Below, piece by piece: positions 25,601 through 33,058 of a stretch of DNA of 64,000 nt. Every line of letters begins with the position of its first letter. Within the stretch, counting starts at the first letter, position 1. The notes beneath the pieces are model-generated. The model saw only the letters and a list, made by a program, of their open reading frames with translations, did not search any database and was not told the origin of the DNA. The stretch is taken from NCBI GenBank assembly GCA_903813345.2, contig CAIIXF020000002.1, forward strand, positions 15,694,467 through 15,758,466, given 5' to 3'. The translations under genes were made by a program, and so were the position numbers. This DNA is from Owenia fusiformis. Its lineage: Eukaryota; Annelida; Polychaeta; Sabellida; Oweniidae.

Positions 25601-28600
25601 CGAACTGATAGACACAATTTTACAGCACAAAAAAATTGAAACCCTGCATTTTCCCTATATCTTTGTCATTCCCTGATTTTTCACACATTTGTACATCATT
25701 CAATTTTCTACCACCCTACCATATTTCATGACCATCAGACTGATAGACACAATTTTACAGCACTTAGAATAACATGCTTCAGATTTGGCCATTATCGCGT
25801 TGTAAGCAAAACAGCACAGTTGTCAATGAGCCGAATGCATTCCTCAGCAGGTATGGCCTGAATGACACAAATGATCTCACTTTTGAGGTTTGCAATTGTC
25901 CTGAGGTCATTTTCATATACTCTATCTCTGCCATATCCCCACAGGTAGGGACATTTTAGATGAAGAGTCAAGTTTCCCCACAACCCAATAGTGGCCACTG
26001 GGCATGTTCTTTAGAGTACTGTAACATTGTGACTATCAATCTGATGGTCGTGAAATAAAATAAGCTGGAGGCAAATTGAATGATGTACAAAAGTGTAAAA
26101 TATCAGGGAGTTATTTTTTAAAATGACAAAGATATGAGGAAAATGGTATTAGGGTTTCCATATTTTTGACCACCCTGTAGTAATAATATTTCTATGCGTA
26201 TTGTGTGGAATTGTGTTGACGTTTACTTAAGTTAAGTGCATTATATTTGATAAATCAGTATCTGAAAGTTTGATTTGAGAACTTTTCATTGAGCCCCAAT
26301 CACGTAAATCCCTTTCAAGAATGTCCTGCGACATCCCACAAATTTAGGTGGATGTCCCGCAAAATCCCGCGAGTTTAGGGCACTTTGTCTAAAAAATCTG
26401 TCCCTCTATGAAGTCTTTAGTGGTAACCCTGTTAACTGTCCCGCAATAAGCATGTTTGTCCCTCGAAAGGTCCCGCGAAATCCCGTGAATTTGATCAAAA
26501 TTTGACCTATTAGCGCAATGGCACCCAAATCCCTTAAATGTCCCGCGAATTTAGGTGGATGTCCAGCGAAATCCCGCGAATTTTTGGCACTAGGTCTAAA
26601 AAATCTGTCCCGCGAGAAAATCTTTGGGGGTTGACAGTACTGATAGTAGCCCGGACATTACTAAGTTCAAGGGTTGCTTTTTCTTTAATAACTTTTTTGA
26701 TTTTCAGTACTATCAACAACCGATTACATATTGAAAACTAGAGTAAAATTCTGACATTCGAAAGCAATATTAAGGAACATCTCTTAATTTATTAATATTA
26801 TAGGCGTTCATAGTGTGAGTGACACAATACATAATTCATCGTTTTGTCTCATATTTGGTCAAAATGGCATGGCAGCATGTTTTGTGAATTTAAATGTTCA
26901 GTTGAAAGCTAACATTTAAGAAATGACACAGGCCAGACGGACAGACGGACGTTTGCAATACAAATACTTTGTTACAATTATTCATAACTGTTCAAGTTCA
27001 TAAATAAACACAAGAAAAAAATGATCAAGGCTGAATGCTTCACAAAAAAACAGTGTGCAGTGGGGTAAATTCGGGTGTGGTGTAACACACATCTTAGCTA
27101 ATCTTGGTTGCTTTTAAGAGTTTTAAATTTGCTTTCAGAAGAAGTGTATTATCTTCATTACTAAGTTCAGTGTTGCCATGCAAAAGCATATTTACTTTGC
27201 AAACATAGTTAGCATCTAAGAATTTTTCTAAACAACCAATAATATGGAGATCTAAGCAGTTGGATTCTATCAACTAGTTAAGGGCATTTGAGGAAAAAAT
27301 GAGTAGGTGTTTAATTTTCATGACCACAGTTACAGGCTGGTGAGTCAATGTTTGTAAAATGATGAGCAAATAATTGGCTTTTGGACAGAAAAAATGTTCA
27401 AATTGGGATGTGTTCTGATTAGCCAGGTGTTTGGATATAAATGTACAGGTTTAAATGAGAGTTGTACTAAAGTATTTCTATACATCAGTTATAAGCTTTA
27501 TAACTGCACAATTTCACTAAACACATGATTCAAATTAGAAAACGGTAACTCCAAATGGCTGCTCCAGGCAGCCATTTTGAAATTCATGAGGCACAAATCA
27601 GAAAAACAATACCATAATTGTGATCTACTCTAAAATTCCTTTCACTTGAGTATCAGAAAGCTACTTCAAAAACTTAACGCAAGTTCCTGTTTTCCCACCC
27701 ACATTCACGGCCCCTGTGGGTCAGGGTCAAAAACATGGGATATATGTTAAATAGGCAGAATGTTGTGAATAAACTACTATACCAAAATATCAAATAATGA
27801 TTTTATCATTTTGGTTTAAAATGAAAAACATAAGATTTTTGTGTCATATTTAAAGCAGTTGCCACTATTTGAGTAATTTTCCGGACGGGCAGATGGATGA
27901 ACTGACTGATAGATGGATGGACGGATGAAGGGCTTCATTTTATCCCTTTGAACTTCGTTTATTGGGATAATTACCTTATATATTTATTCTCTAAAATTAA
28001 AATCAAATACATAATAACACTTGACACTTTTAGTAAGTGTATCAGCGTGAAAACATTTAAATATTAACCTGAGTCAAATGGAAATGAGAAAAAAGAACAA
28101 TTTAAATATATTTACTCAGTTAAATGAGAATAAAATTGATAACAATATATAAAATCTACATATATGTTTGTCAGTAATTCAGTTCATCATAGGTTGATGT
28201 CATATGAATTTTAAAATTCTTTTTAAAACAGTTAATGGAAGGTAATGTTTTCAAACAAGTTGGCAGATTATTCCAAAGCTGAGCACCTGAATATTTTATT
28301 GAGTTTTGACCTATAATTGTTCTAAATTTTTTCATGTGAAGACAATTTTGGAATCTTGTCTCATGTTCGTGAAATATCAAATTTGGAGTAAAATAATTTT
28401 CAAATATGTCAAAAGGAAAGCCATCGGGTTTTGTTGTGTATTGATAAAGAAATTTTGCAACTTCAAGCTTATGTATGTCAAAAATATCTAGAAAATTGAG
28501 TTGTTTAAAAAGAGGTGGGCTATGTGCTAAAAAGTCAGAATTTGTGATTATTCTCACTGCACGTTTTTGTAACAAAAGCAATTTATTCAAAAAGGTTTTA

Positions 28601-31600
28601 CGTACATGCATTACCCCATATGATGTTGCAATAGTTCAATTGTGATAATATAAGTGAATTATAAATGGTAATCATGGTTTTTGTATTCAATTTATATTTA
28701 ATCTTTCCCAGAATACCAATAATTTTAGATATTTTATGGATAATCTTATTTATGTGCTCATTCCATTTTAATTTACAATCAATTGTTACTCCCAGAAAAT
28801 TTGTATGCATTACTCTTTCAAGAATATTACCCCCTATTTTTATATTAAAATCTTGATTTTCATCAATATTTAACTTTGATCTTGTAAATAGCATATAATT
28901 TGTCTTGTCTATATTCAAAGAAAGTTTATTTGATTTGAACCATTCTAATGTCTTTTCCATTTCTAGATTTACATTTCTATATAGATCATGAAGGTCTTTG
29001 TTTGAACATAAGATATTTGTATCATCTGCGAAAATAGTAAATTTAAGAATATTTGAAACCTTATGTAAATCATTTATATAGAGAATGAATAAGATTGGGC
29101 CTAAAACAGACCCTTGAGGTACACCACAAGTGATACTATTTTCTTCAGATAGAGTGTTGTTAAAAGAAGTAATGATTTTCCTATCAGATAAATAGCTTTC
29201 AAACCAATTTTTTGCGACATTGCGAATTCCAAAATTTTCAAGTTTTTTTAGAAGAATTTCATGATTTACTGTATCGAAGGCTTTGGATAAATCTAAAAAT
29301 ATTCCAATAGCATGAGTTGAGCTTTTATCTAGAGATATCCTCACTTCTTCCAAGAAGGAGAGGATTGCCATATAAGTTGAATAATGTTTTCTAAAACCAA
29401 ACTGATTTTTGAATAAAAGTTTGTATGTTTCAATAAATGTTATTAATCTATTTTTCATGATCTGTTCTATCTTAAGTGAGACTGACGTATAGAGACATAC
29501 AATTAATAATCCGTACATCCAATGGGATATAATCTTATTGAACCAATACATATTGTTGTACTCACGACTCTTAGTGCTGCTATGCCAGCAAAATAAGGGG
29601 CCCCTGTATACCTACAAGGGAATATATATTTATTCATCATCACAAAATATACACAAGCATGCCAAAAACATGTCGCAATCTAAGACAATACAATGCCACA
29701 TAAAAGAAGTATCATGTCATGTGCAAGAAAAAATATTCTTTTAGATAGCAATATCATGGGCATCTACAGTTGATGGTAATAATCAAATAAAAAACAACAT
29801 TTTCAAACATTGTTTCCATTTTAGAGTTGTTTTAGTTTGTATTCTACAAATTCAATTAAGATTGTGACACAATCTATGAAATATTTGAAATATGGAAACT
29901 GTCTTCATTTTTTACTGACTTGCTGCTCCTACATACATGTACTAACAGGGTACCAACTATAGGGGATGTATCGAAACTTCTACGTCCCGCAAAACCATAA
30001 ATTTGAATTTTAAACCTACCAGGTGTTTGAAAATCAAGGATTGTGAGTCTCATACTTGGGCTCATACTGCACCATTTGTCTTCAAACTTGTGCCTTTAAA
30101 AGTAAATTAAAAGTGCCTCTCTGTCGGTACATTGCTTTAGTGTACAAAGTTCTTAGTTCTTGTGGCATTTTGGTCCCCAGCTGTGAGATCAAGCAAATTT
30201 TCATACCTTTCAACTTTAAGTCTAGTTATCTCGCTAGTCTTTTACCCATTCTCGCCCATAATTTCAGAATGGACCCCCAATCGATTGCAAACTTCATATT
30301 TGCACAGTTGATGAGATAAGATTTTTTGATGAGATTTTCATGGGAAAATCATAATGGAGGGTGCACTACTTCCTTTGAACCAAATCCGTTCACTGGTATT
30401 TGAGTTACCAAAGGTTATGTTCTATTAAGAAAAATAGCAGCCATTTTGAAATTTAAAAGCTGTCATCTTAAAAATTCCTTCTCGACCAGAGCTCATGTAT
30501 CCCTAGGTATCTGCATATAAAATCTAAACCAAATCCATTTGCTGGTATCTTAGTTATCAAAGATAACTTTTTTTACAAAAAATGACTGCCATTTTGAAAT
30601 TCAGTGGCCATCTTGAAAATCTCTTTATGATCAAAGCTCCTTTGTCACTAGGTATCAGCATATAAAATTTGAACCGAAAAATTACTGGTATTTGAGTTAT
30701 CAACGATTTTTTGTTACGAAAAATCGCTGCCATTTTGAAATTTAGCAGCCATCTTGAAAGTTCTTTCTTGACCAGAGATCCTTTGTCTGTAGGTATAAGC
30801 ATATAAAAGTTGTATCAAATCCAGCAACTGGTATTTGAGTTATTATCAGGACACACGGATGGATGGATGGATGGATGGATGGGATGGATGGATGGATGGA
30901 CGAACGGACGGTACGAATGTCTTTAGGTTGCTGCTTGTATTGTTAGCTTGAGAATATCTTTATTCTTTTAACTCTTTGTTCTTTCTTATTTGGTATTTAT
31001 TTTATTTCTAGCCATGTGGTATACCTCACCTATGTGCCATATCAAACCTCTTTGTCCCGTGTTTTGCCAATTTAAGCGACACCTGCTTCCCTGGGAACAC
31101 AGCATCCAGACTCAGAAGAGCTTAACTGAAGGATGGTTTGGTATGCTACACTAGCGACATGGCAATTCTTATTCTTCATTTGTCTTTATCTGTCATTGTC
31201 TTTGCTCCATTATAACCATTCTTTTTCCTTTTGTTGTATATTCGTTTTTTTCTTGTTTACAATTTTCATTTTGATGTCCAGGAATGTAGTGATTGTCTTG
31301 TTGATTTTCCTTGTTTAATATAGGTTCTTTGGAACACATTTCTTTCATGTCTTTCTTCATTTCTCCATCATTGTTGATTCTGCATAAGTCATCTATAAAC
31401 CTTGTTGTTTTTGTATATTTGAGTATTTTTGAATAGTCCTTCTTACGGACAGCTTTCCTATATCCCTCCCGAACTTGGTTCAGTGGGATAATTAATGGTT
31501 TTGCGGGATATACACTGTAGTGCTTTCGATACGTCCAGTATAGTTGGTACCCCACGATACTATTTTACTCACGATTACCATTTCCCTATGACCCCAATTT

Positions 31601-32353
31601 CCTAATTATTTGGCCCAACTAGGTTTATCCTTTACACAGCACCTAGAGATTTAGTGAGAGTCTCTAGGTGCTGTGTAAGAGAAATCCCATAGGATAAAGT
31701 AGGGACCCTCCTCTCCCGATTAAGCAATGGTATTATTCTTGCTGTGACCCACCCATGCCCCTTATACCCCAGCCCCAGCCTGTTATTTATCTTACAGAGA
31801 GACCCACTGCCCCTAAATGGAGAGTTTAAGCTAGCAATCTTTTTCACAACGCAACTGTGAACTGAAAGTATATGAATCAATATAGCAATGTATAGTGTGC
31901 ATACCAAGCAAGCGCTTATAAGTCCACTTCAGATACCCATTCAGCTTCAGAGTTTAGAATGGGAAATTCCAAATTTCAAATTTGTCTCAATGGGAATCAT
32001 TATACTCGTGTCTATTGCCATACTAGGCTGTTAATTTTCATTTTGATGAAGCCGAACAGCTATTTAAGTGAGGAAGCTACATGTAAATGTATATAGGCAA
32101 TTTATACGTATACGTTGCTGTTTTAATTTATATACTAGCTTAAACTTTCCAATGTCTGCAAGCAAGCCCAAAATTTATTCTATTGCATTTTCTTACACAG
32201 GAGATCCTCCTACAACTCCTATTCTCCCCATCTGTCCTTTATGTAGCTCATAGTCCAAGACTGGAATAATGGCCTTCACCTGCTTCTTCATAATGCTGCC
32301 ACTCAGCACATGTGATGATGTCAAAGTCTTTGCAGATGTCCGCGTTAACACTA
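4504..32353 (-). CDS. NAXD: ATP-dependent (S)-NAD(P)H-hydrate dehydratase, nine exons, 5' end missing
   Basis: The enzyme dehydrates the damaged cofactors NADHX and NADPHX back to NADH and NADPH using ATP, working with the epimerase NAXE; animal forms act in cytosol and mitochondria. Seen: nine minus-strand segments bounded by AG and GT join without frame conflict into 318 residues plus stop. In order they show HKGQMGR and [66 protein letters not shown] (the GxGD motif with the expected catalytic aspartate), AAC..LTR and GRSMMTSDM near the C-terminus. This order matches the ribokinase-like fold of the family, whose animal members are around 320-350 residues. The most upstream exon begins with two bases of a split codon, so a further 5' exon must exist; the Ser/Thr/Lys/Arg-rich start ([11 protein letters not shown]) would suit a mitochondrial presequence, which is inference. 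A possible ATTAAA poly(A) signal on the minus strand lies at 4167-4172. Confidence 0.95.
4670..5783. other. NAXD last intron (about 1.1 kb)
   Basis: Bounded by the donor at 5778-5783 and the acceptor at 4670-4673 of the minus-strand gene. AT-rich. Around 4930-5030 the phrase CAAAAT(T/G)GG recurs a few times, a faint echo of the CAAAATGG-type element cores elsewhere in the window. Nothing else is recognised. Confidence 0.5.
5784..5895 (-). CDS. NAXD: NAXD exon with the GGQGD catalytic motif
   Basis: Acceptor TTTCAG at 5896-5901, donor GTAAGT at 5778-5783. It encodes [18 protein letters not shown] then [26 protein letters not shown](I/L)LSG contains the GxGD loop and the aspartate expected to act as catalytic base. 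It carries two bases (AA) over to the last exon, where they form Lys. Confidence 0.97.
6256..6950. repeat. Left arm of a long inverted repeat (about 700 bp)
   Basis: It matches, in reverse complement, the segment 10071-10769, with small indels. Shared landmarks include TTCTGGGTAGTTGGACTT, a C/G-rich block with CCCCTACCCCCAAAA, GGTTACCATAGAAACAG and TTATCCTGACCCTTCCC. The outer tip is CCTTCCTTACATGGAAGG, itself nearly palindromic. It lies inside a NAXD intron. It could be a terminal inverted repeat of a large element or two opposed copies of one interspersed repeat. Confidence 0.85.
7880..8029. repeat. Inner inverted repeat, left arm
   Basis: The segment GGATAATTCCAATATCCTGA at 7994-8013, continuing to 8029, is the near-perfect reverse complement of 8924-8959. 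Before it, two similar phrases (CATATCTTCCCTCGGGACCT type) match less well to 8960-9050. It is internal to the larger inverted repeat 6256-10769. Confidence 0.75.
8924..9050. repeat. Inner inverted repeat, right arm
   Basis: Partner of 7880-8029; best preserved over 8924-8959. Further related phrases (AATACAATATATCTG, GAGGGCCGAGGGCG, CCCGCTCGGAGCGGG) recur between 8745 and 9050, suggesting short internal repeats. Confidence 0.7.
9295..9425. repeat. Copy of an interspersed repeat also found at 37425-37525
   Basis: GATTTCAAATATGATAT followed by ACTT..TTTGACTGAATTTTGAAT and a TTTAATGATG...GATTATTTCT segment occurs here and again in the same orientation at 37445-37520. The family is not identified. 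Confidence 0.7.
10071..10769. repeat. Right arm of a long inverted repeat (about 700 bp)
   Basis: Reverse-complement partner of 6256-6950. The outer tip CCTTCCATGTAAGGAAGG mirrors the tip of the other arm. About 3.1 kb separates the arms, and a second, smaller inverted repeat sits almost concentrically between them. Confidence 0.85.
10770..12740. other. NAXD intron sequence, nothing recognised
   Basis: AT-rich, apparently unique. Open frames are short and look like chance. No inverted repeats or tandem arrays were noticed. Confidence 0.4.
12757..13725 (+). pseudogene. 5'-truncated non-LTR retrotransposon, 3' end of ORF2 plus tail
   Basis: A 214-codon frame at 12761-13405 matches the region after the reverse transcriptase palm in Jockey/CR1-type ORF2: [16 protein letters not shown] near the start (thumb), [27 protein letters not shown], and a C-terminal zone with [18 protein letters not shown] and NNL. 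The endonuclease and most of the RT domain are absent, as expected for a 5'-truncated insertion. About 300 bp of 3' UTR follow and end in an AATAATAATAATAAAAA tail at about 13699-13723. It is antisense to NAXD, within an intron. The RT pseudogene at 28171-29551 has a related C-terminal region. Confidence 0.85.
13726..15520. other. NAXD intron sequence, nothing recognised
   Basis: AT-rich with a short (ATC)n run near 13990-14015. No convincing coding or mobile-element structure was seen. Confidence 0.4.
15523..15570. repeat. Three perfect 16-bp tandem copies
   Basis: The unit TAACTAGTGCATAGTG occurs three times without mismatch. It lies 20 bp before the pogo-like MITE. Confidence 0.95.
15590..15749. 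mobile_element. Pogo/Tigger-like MITE, 160 bp
   Basis: Inverted tips CAGTTGAACCTG and CAGTAGAACCTG (the latter read on the minus strand) are flanked on both sides by TA (15588-15589, 15750-15751), the target duplication of the Tc1/mariner-pogo superfamily. The interior repeats the phrase (C)TAAGTGGAAC. A second copy of the family is at 46167-46350. It has no coding capacity. Confidence 0.85.
16088..16168. repeat. Tandem duplication of about 41 bp
   Basis: TTTGGTAAACAACTGGTATG, then TTTA(T/C)GCTGGAGTAAACA, occurs twice in direct succession. Confidence 0.9.
16371..16494 (-). CDS. NAXD: NAXD exon, VTIVQKG segment
   Basis: Acceptor TTTTAG at 16495-16500, donor GTAAGT at 16365-16370. It encodes [36 protein letters not shown] and TNGYK, and ends with one base (A). 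The L(G)xVTVVQKG.xDIxxNG pattern is diagnostic. The intron that follows is about 10.5 kb and contains several mobile elements. Confidence 0.95.
17103..17207 (-). CDS. NAXD: NAXD exon, LTPN segment
   Basis: Acceptor TTTAG ending at 17208, donor GTAAGT at 17097-17102. Thirty-five codons, phase 0 at both ends: [18 protein letters not shown] then [17 protein letters not shown]. The TPN..E.(S/E)RL motif is a family hallmark. Confidence 0.96.
17576..17626 (-). CDS. NAXD: NAXD exon, VIIDA segment (51 nt)
   Basis: Acceptor CAG at 17627-17629, donor GTAAGG at 17570-17575. Seventeen codons, phase 0 at both ends: [17 protein letters not shown]. It joins to DGLF in the next exon to make the conserved P.(V/I)IDADGL element. 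It is separated from the upstream exon by only about 270 bp, the shortest intron of the gene here. Confidence 0.95.
17899..18007 (-). CDS. NAXD: NAXD exon, GPGLGRD segment
   Basis: Acceptor TTTCAG at 18008-18013, donor GTATAA at 17893-17898. It encodes [18 protein letters not shown] then [25 protein letters not shown] is the glycine-rich loop conserved across eukaryotic NAXD and bacterial homologues. One base (A) completes a Leu codon from the previous exon; it ends in phase 0. Confidence 0.96.
18181..18204. mobile_element. Isolated mariner-like right tip
   Basis: CTTTTGGGACACCCTG followed by TA is the reverse complement of a typical mariner terminal repeat (CAGGGTGTCCCAAAAG). It abuts the left tip of the element at 18207, sharing the TA. 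No matching left end is certain; a weak look-alike, CAGAGTGATCCAAAAGAATA, is at 17251, but NAXD exons lie between. Confidence 0.55.
18736..19010 (+). pseudogene. Broken mariner-type transposase, C-terminal part
   Basis: FQQDGAPSN is at 18736-18762, followed at once by TGA, then [12 protein letters not shown] in the same frame. [15 protein letters not shown] begins at 18861 in a different frame. The spacing of the two aspartate motifs (about 38-39 codons) suits an IS630-superfamily DDxD transposase. The frame 18609-18947 includes only the second motif and has no intact N-terminus. Confidence 0.7.
19065..20802 (+). mobile_element. Helentron/pearl-like element with central tandem repeats
   Basis: Inserted in the right arm of the palindromic mariner. 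The 5' end carries ACGGCAACGCC...GCGAATCCCATCGAAC. Then come about five copies of a 134-135 bp unit (19147 to about 19800) beginning AAAATGGC(G/T)GCCATTTT. After a nested hAT element the core resumes, followed by a (GGAC)n microsatellite at 20740-20760 and the 3' end CCGAACTTCGTTCGATGGGA, with hairpin CGAAC-TTC-GTTCG. The 5' ATCCCATCGAAC is complementary to the 3' GTTCGATGGGAT. This layout is that of pearl/DINE-like non-autonomous Helitron relatives; the assignment to that group is inference. No coding capacity. Confidence 0.7.
19796..20426. mobile_element. hAT-like non-autonomous element with 8-bp target duplication
   Basis: Flanked by perfect 8-bp direct repeats CAAATATG at 19788-19795 and 20427-20434, the duplication length of hAT transposons. 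The tips TAGTGGAGCAACG and TAGTGGTGGGACTCG (minus strand) share TAGTGG and an ACTCGTG phrase further in. It splits one of the tandem repeats of the host element. 631 bp, no recognisable transposase. Confidence 0.85.
21169..21257 (-). CDS. NAXD: NAXD exon, GADLSYVF segment
   Basis: Acceptor CAG at 21258-21260, donor GTAAGT at 21163-21168. It encodes [18 protein letters not shown] and [10 protein letters not shown], starting in phase 0 and ending with two bases (TT). The A(D)LSxVF..xxAA..IK.YSP(D/E)LIV pattern is typical of animal NAXD. Confidence 0.95.
21413..21556. mobile_element. 5' fragment of a Helentron/pearl-like element
   Basis: TCCATCGAATAGCCATGGCT followed by ggcattctaacaaacg and TATATAGCAAAAATCGTAAA closely resembles the 5' part of the element at 19065. 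It ends where the inverted-repeat element 21557-24531 begins, so that element probably interrupted it; the ACGG-rich piece at 24532-24650 would be its other half. Confidence 0.55.
22022..22140. repeat. 5' fragment of a pearl-like element
   Basis: CTAGATAACAGCAATGC...GCATAGCAAATCCCC and then ATCACTTCACTACTTTTTAA match the starts and cores of the elements at 19065 and 38262. No 3' end belongs to it here. Confidence 0.5.
22782..22878. repeat. 21-bp minisatellite, about four and a half copies
   Basis: The unit GCTGTTCAACCGTTTTAATT(A) is repeated with almost no change; the outer copies read TCAAGCATTTT. Confidence 0.95.
24532..24650 (+). mobile_element. ACGG-microsatellite 3' end with a strong hairpin
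   Basis: A (GGAC)n-like run at about 24576-24615 is followed by TGGTCAATCCCATAGGCTCA and a perfect stem GGCTCAC-TGT-GTGAGCC at 24632-24648. The arrangement of microsatellite, AATCCCA and terminal hairpin parallels the pearl-like elements but with a different hairpin. Probably a second subfamily. Confidence 0.6.
24751..26640. mobile_element. Element with CTGTCAA ends and repeated TCCCGCGAA motif
   Basis: Starts AGAGCTGTCAAGTGTCCCGC and ends GGGGGTTGACAGTACT, an inverted CTGTCAA tip like that of the element at 35933-36387. The flanks (24775-24870, 26300-26610) repeat TCCCGCGAA(T/A)TT many times. It is interrupted by the mariner-like MITE 25481-26177. No coding capacity seen; the hAT-like assignment is inference from the tip shared with 35933. 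Confidence 0.55.
25481..26177. mobile_element. Mariner-like MITE, 697 bp
   Basis: The left end CAGGGTGGTCAAAAATGGAA and its mirror at 26177 are flanked by TA on both sides. The inverted similarity continues for about 110 bp (CCCTGCATTTTCCTTATATC; AATATCAGGGAGT). The left half also contains a direct duplication (25497-25590 and 25637-25760) with GAAACCCTGCATTTTCC and GACCATC(G/A)GACTGATAGACAC. No transposase frame. Confidence 0.85.
26641..27535. other. Intron sequence with fragments only
   Basis: One short piece with CAGACGGACAGACGGACG at 26935-26952 is a remnant of an ACGG microsatellite element. The remainder is AT-rich without recognised features. Confidence 0.4.
27536..27972 (+). mobile_element. 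Helentron/pearl-like element, short copy
   Basis: Starts with AACGGTAACTCCAAATGGC, contains GGCAGCCATTTTGAAATTCA and an ATACCATAATTGTGATCTAC segment shared with 38420-38460, then a GGACGG/GGATGG microsatellite and the 3' end TTTGAACTTCGTTTATTGGG (hairpin partly decayed). It lies next to the 3' side of the RT pseudogene. Confidence 0.7.
28171..29551 (-). pseudogene. Non-LTR retrotransposon reverse transcriptase, 5'-truncated and frameshifted
   Basis: Two overlapping minus-strand frames form one broken ORF2. The first (29551-28598, 317 codons) shows FGFRKHYST at about residue 52, [13 protein letters not shown] at 85-97, [13 protein letters not shown] at 143-155 and FADDTNIL at 174-181, the RT palm with its catalytic aspartates intact. 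It then has [16 protein letters not shown] (thumb). The second (28611-28171) continues with [25 protein letters not shown] and [19 protein letters not shown] single frameshift near 28600 separates them. The endonuclease is missing. The pattern fits the Jockey/CR1 assemblage; the clade is not certain. Same strand as NAXD, starting just downstream of a NAXD splice donor. Confidence 0.92.
29566..29611 (-). CDS. NAXD: NAXD micro-size exon (46 nt)
   Basis: Acceptor TTGTAG at 29612-29617, donor GTGAGT at 29560-29565. It encodes [15 protein letters not shown], the strongly conserved segment that follows the GG loop in NAXD. Its first G completes the Val codon from the preceding exon and it ends in phase 0. 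A reverse transcriptase pseudogene on the same strand begins only a short distance after the donor. Confidence 0.95.
29947..31551. mobile_element. Inverted-repeat element with a pearl-like core
   Basis: GGGTACCAACTATAGGGGAT, continuing with GTATCGAAA and CCCGCAAAACCAT at 29947-30000, is mirrored at 31495-31551. Inside are three copies of a unit of about 145-149 bp with GCCATTTTGAAATTTA (30439, 30588, 30731), a (GGAT)n/(GGAC)n run at 30850-30912, and at 31450-31492 a decayed 3' end (CCCGAACTTGGTTCAGTGGG). It is either a TIR element that captured a pearl-like copy or a repeat nested in another. Confidence 0.65.
31632..31678. repeat. Perfect hairpin, 18-bp stem and 11-nt loop
   Basis: TTACACAGCACCTAGAGA (31632-31649) is the exact reverse complement of 31661-31678. 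It is about 520 bp upstream of the visible 5'-most NAXD exon in plus coordinates, hence in an intron. No surrounding element was recognised. Confidence 0.9.
32197..32353 (-). CDS. NAXD: NAXD exon (first one visible)
   Basis: Acceptor CAG at 32354-32356, donor GTAAGA at 32191-32196. It encodes an amphipathic basic lead ([13 protein letters not shown]...), [10 protein letters not shown], then [15 protein letters not shown]. The HKGQ.GRIG..GG block is the conserved N-terminal signature of the family. It starts in phase 1 (two bases TA of a codon), so it is not the first exon unless translation starts at the internal Met of SGSIMKKQ. It ends with GT, completing a Val codon with the next exon. Confidence 0.9.
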
Positions 32354-32769
32354 CTGCAAGGTAATATACATCTTATCAGACAATGTAAACTTGAAGCATT
32401 TACCTCCAGAGAAATTCAAATTCAAAATGGCTACCTGAATTCAAGATGGCCATCTAAATATGAATCAGTTCTACAACTAACAAGTTAATACAGAAAACAT
32501 TCAGATGAATGGTTTTCATAGAATTGCAATAACAAGACAAATCAAAAAGTATGCTTCTAAAACAATGTTAACAATAAAGATCTAAGAAGGTGAGCAATAC
32601 CTCTTGGCTATATCCTGTATATTTCTACAGTCATAATTAACGCATGGTTCTTTTATATGAGCTCGTACATAGTCATACAAGTACAGTGTACACATCACTG
32701 CCTTTTTACGAGTTGTGAATCACTCATCAAACACCCTGGAGTATCTACGCAAACAAGCCAATTAAGTAT
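32354..32769. other. Upstream NAXD intron, nothing recognised
   Basis: Begins with the acceptor of the 32197-32353 exon. A CAAAATGGCTACC/CAAGATGGCCATC doublet at 32420-32455 echoes the pearl-like cores. The missing first NAXD exon was not found here or further upstream. Confidence 0.4.
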
Positions 32770-32829
32770 TGGCTGAACTGGGAATCGAATCTGGGACCCG
32801 TGGTACCCATGCTACCACTGAGCTCATAT
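32770..32829 (-). repeat. tRNA-derived SINE fragment
   Basis: On the minus strand, TGAGCTCAGTGGTAGC (32811-32826) matches a Pol III A box and AGATTCGATTCCC (32780-32792) a B box, in the right order. The boxes are about ten bases closer than in a normal tRNA, and no 5' strand pairs with the acceptor-like TTCAGCC, so it is a SINE head or tRNA pseudogene rather than a working tRNA. Confidence 0.7.
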
Positions 32830-33058
32830 GTATTTATATGTATAACATACCTGGTCCTAGTGAAGCATTTGTATGGGAGTCAATGGGAAAGTTAGCGGGC
32901 TATATCCACCGATATTGCCAGATTGCCAGATTACCCAACATAGCCTCTGTACCTTGTTTTGATATTAGATTTCTTCAATAACCATGACAAAATCATTTCG
33001 TTCTTTCGTTATATGTCACAATGTAATATTTACCATCTACTCTACCCTTGATTAAATT

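Noticed and set aside
32770-32842. A functional tRNA gene on the minus strand
   Set aside because: Box spacing is too short, no acceptor stem can form, and no anticodon arm of correct geometry is present.
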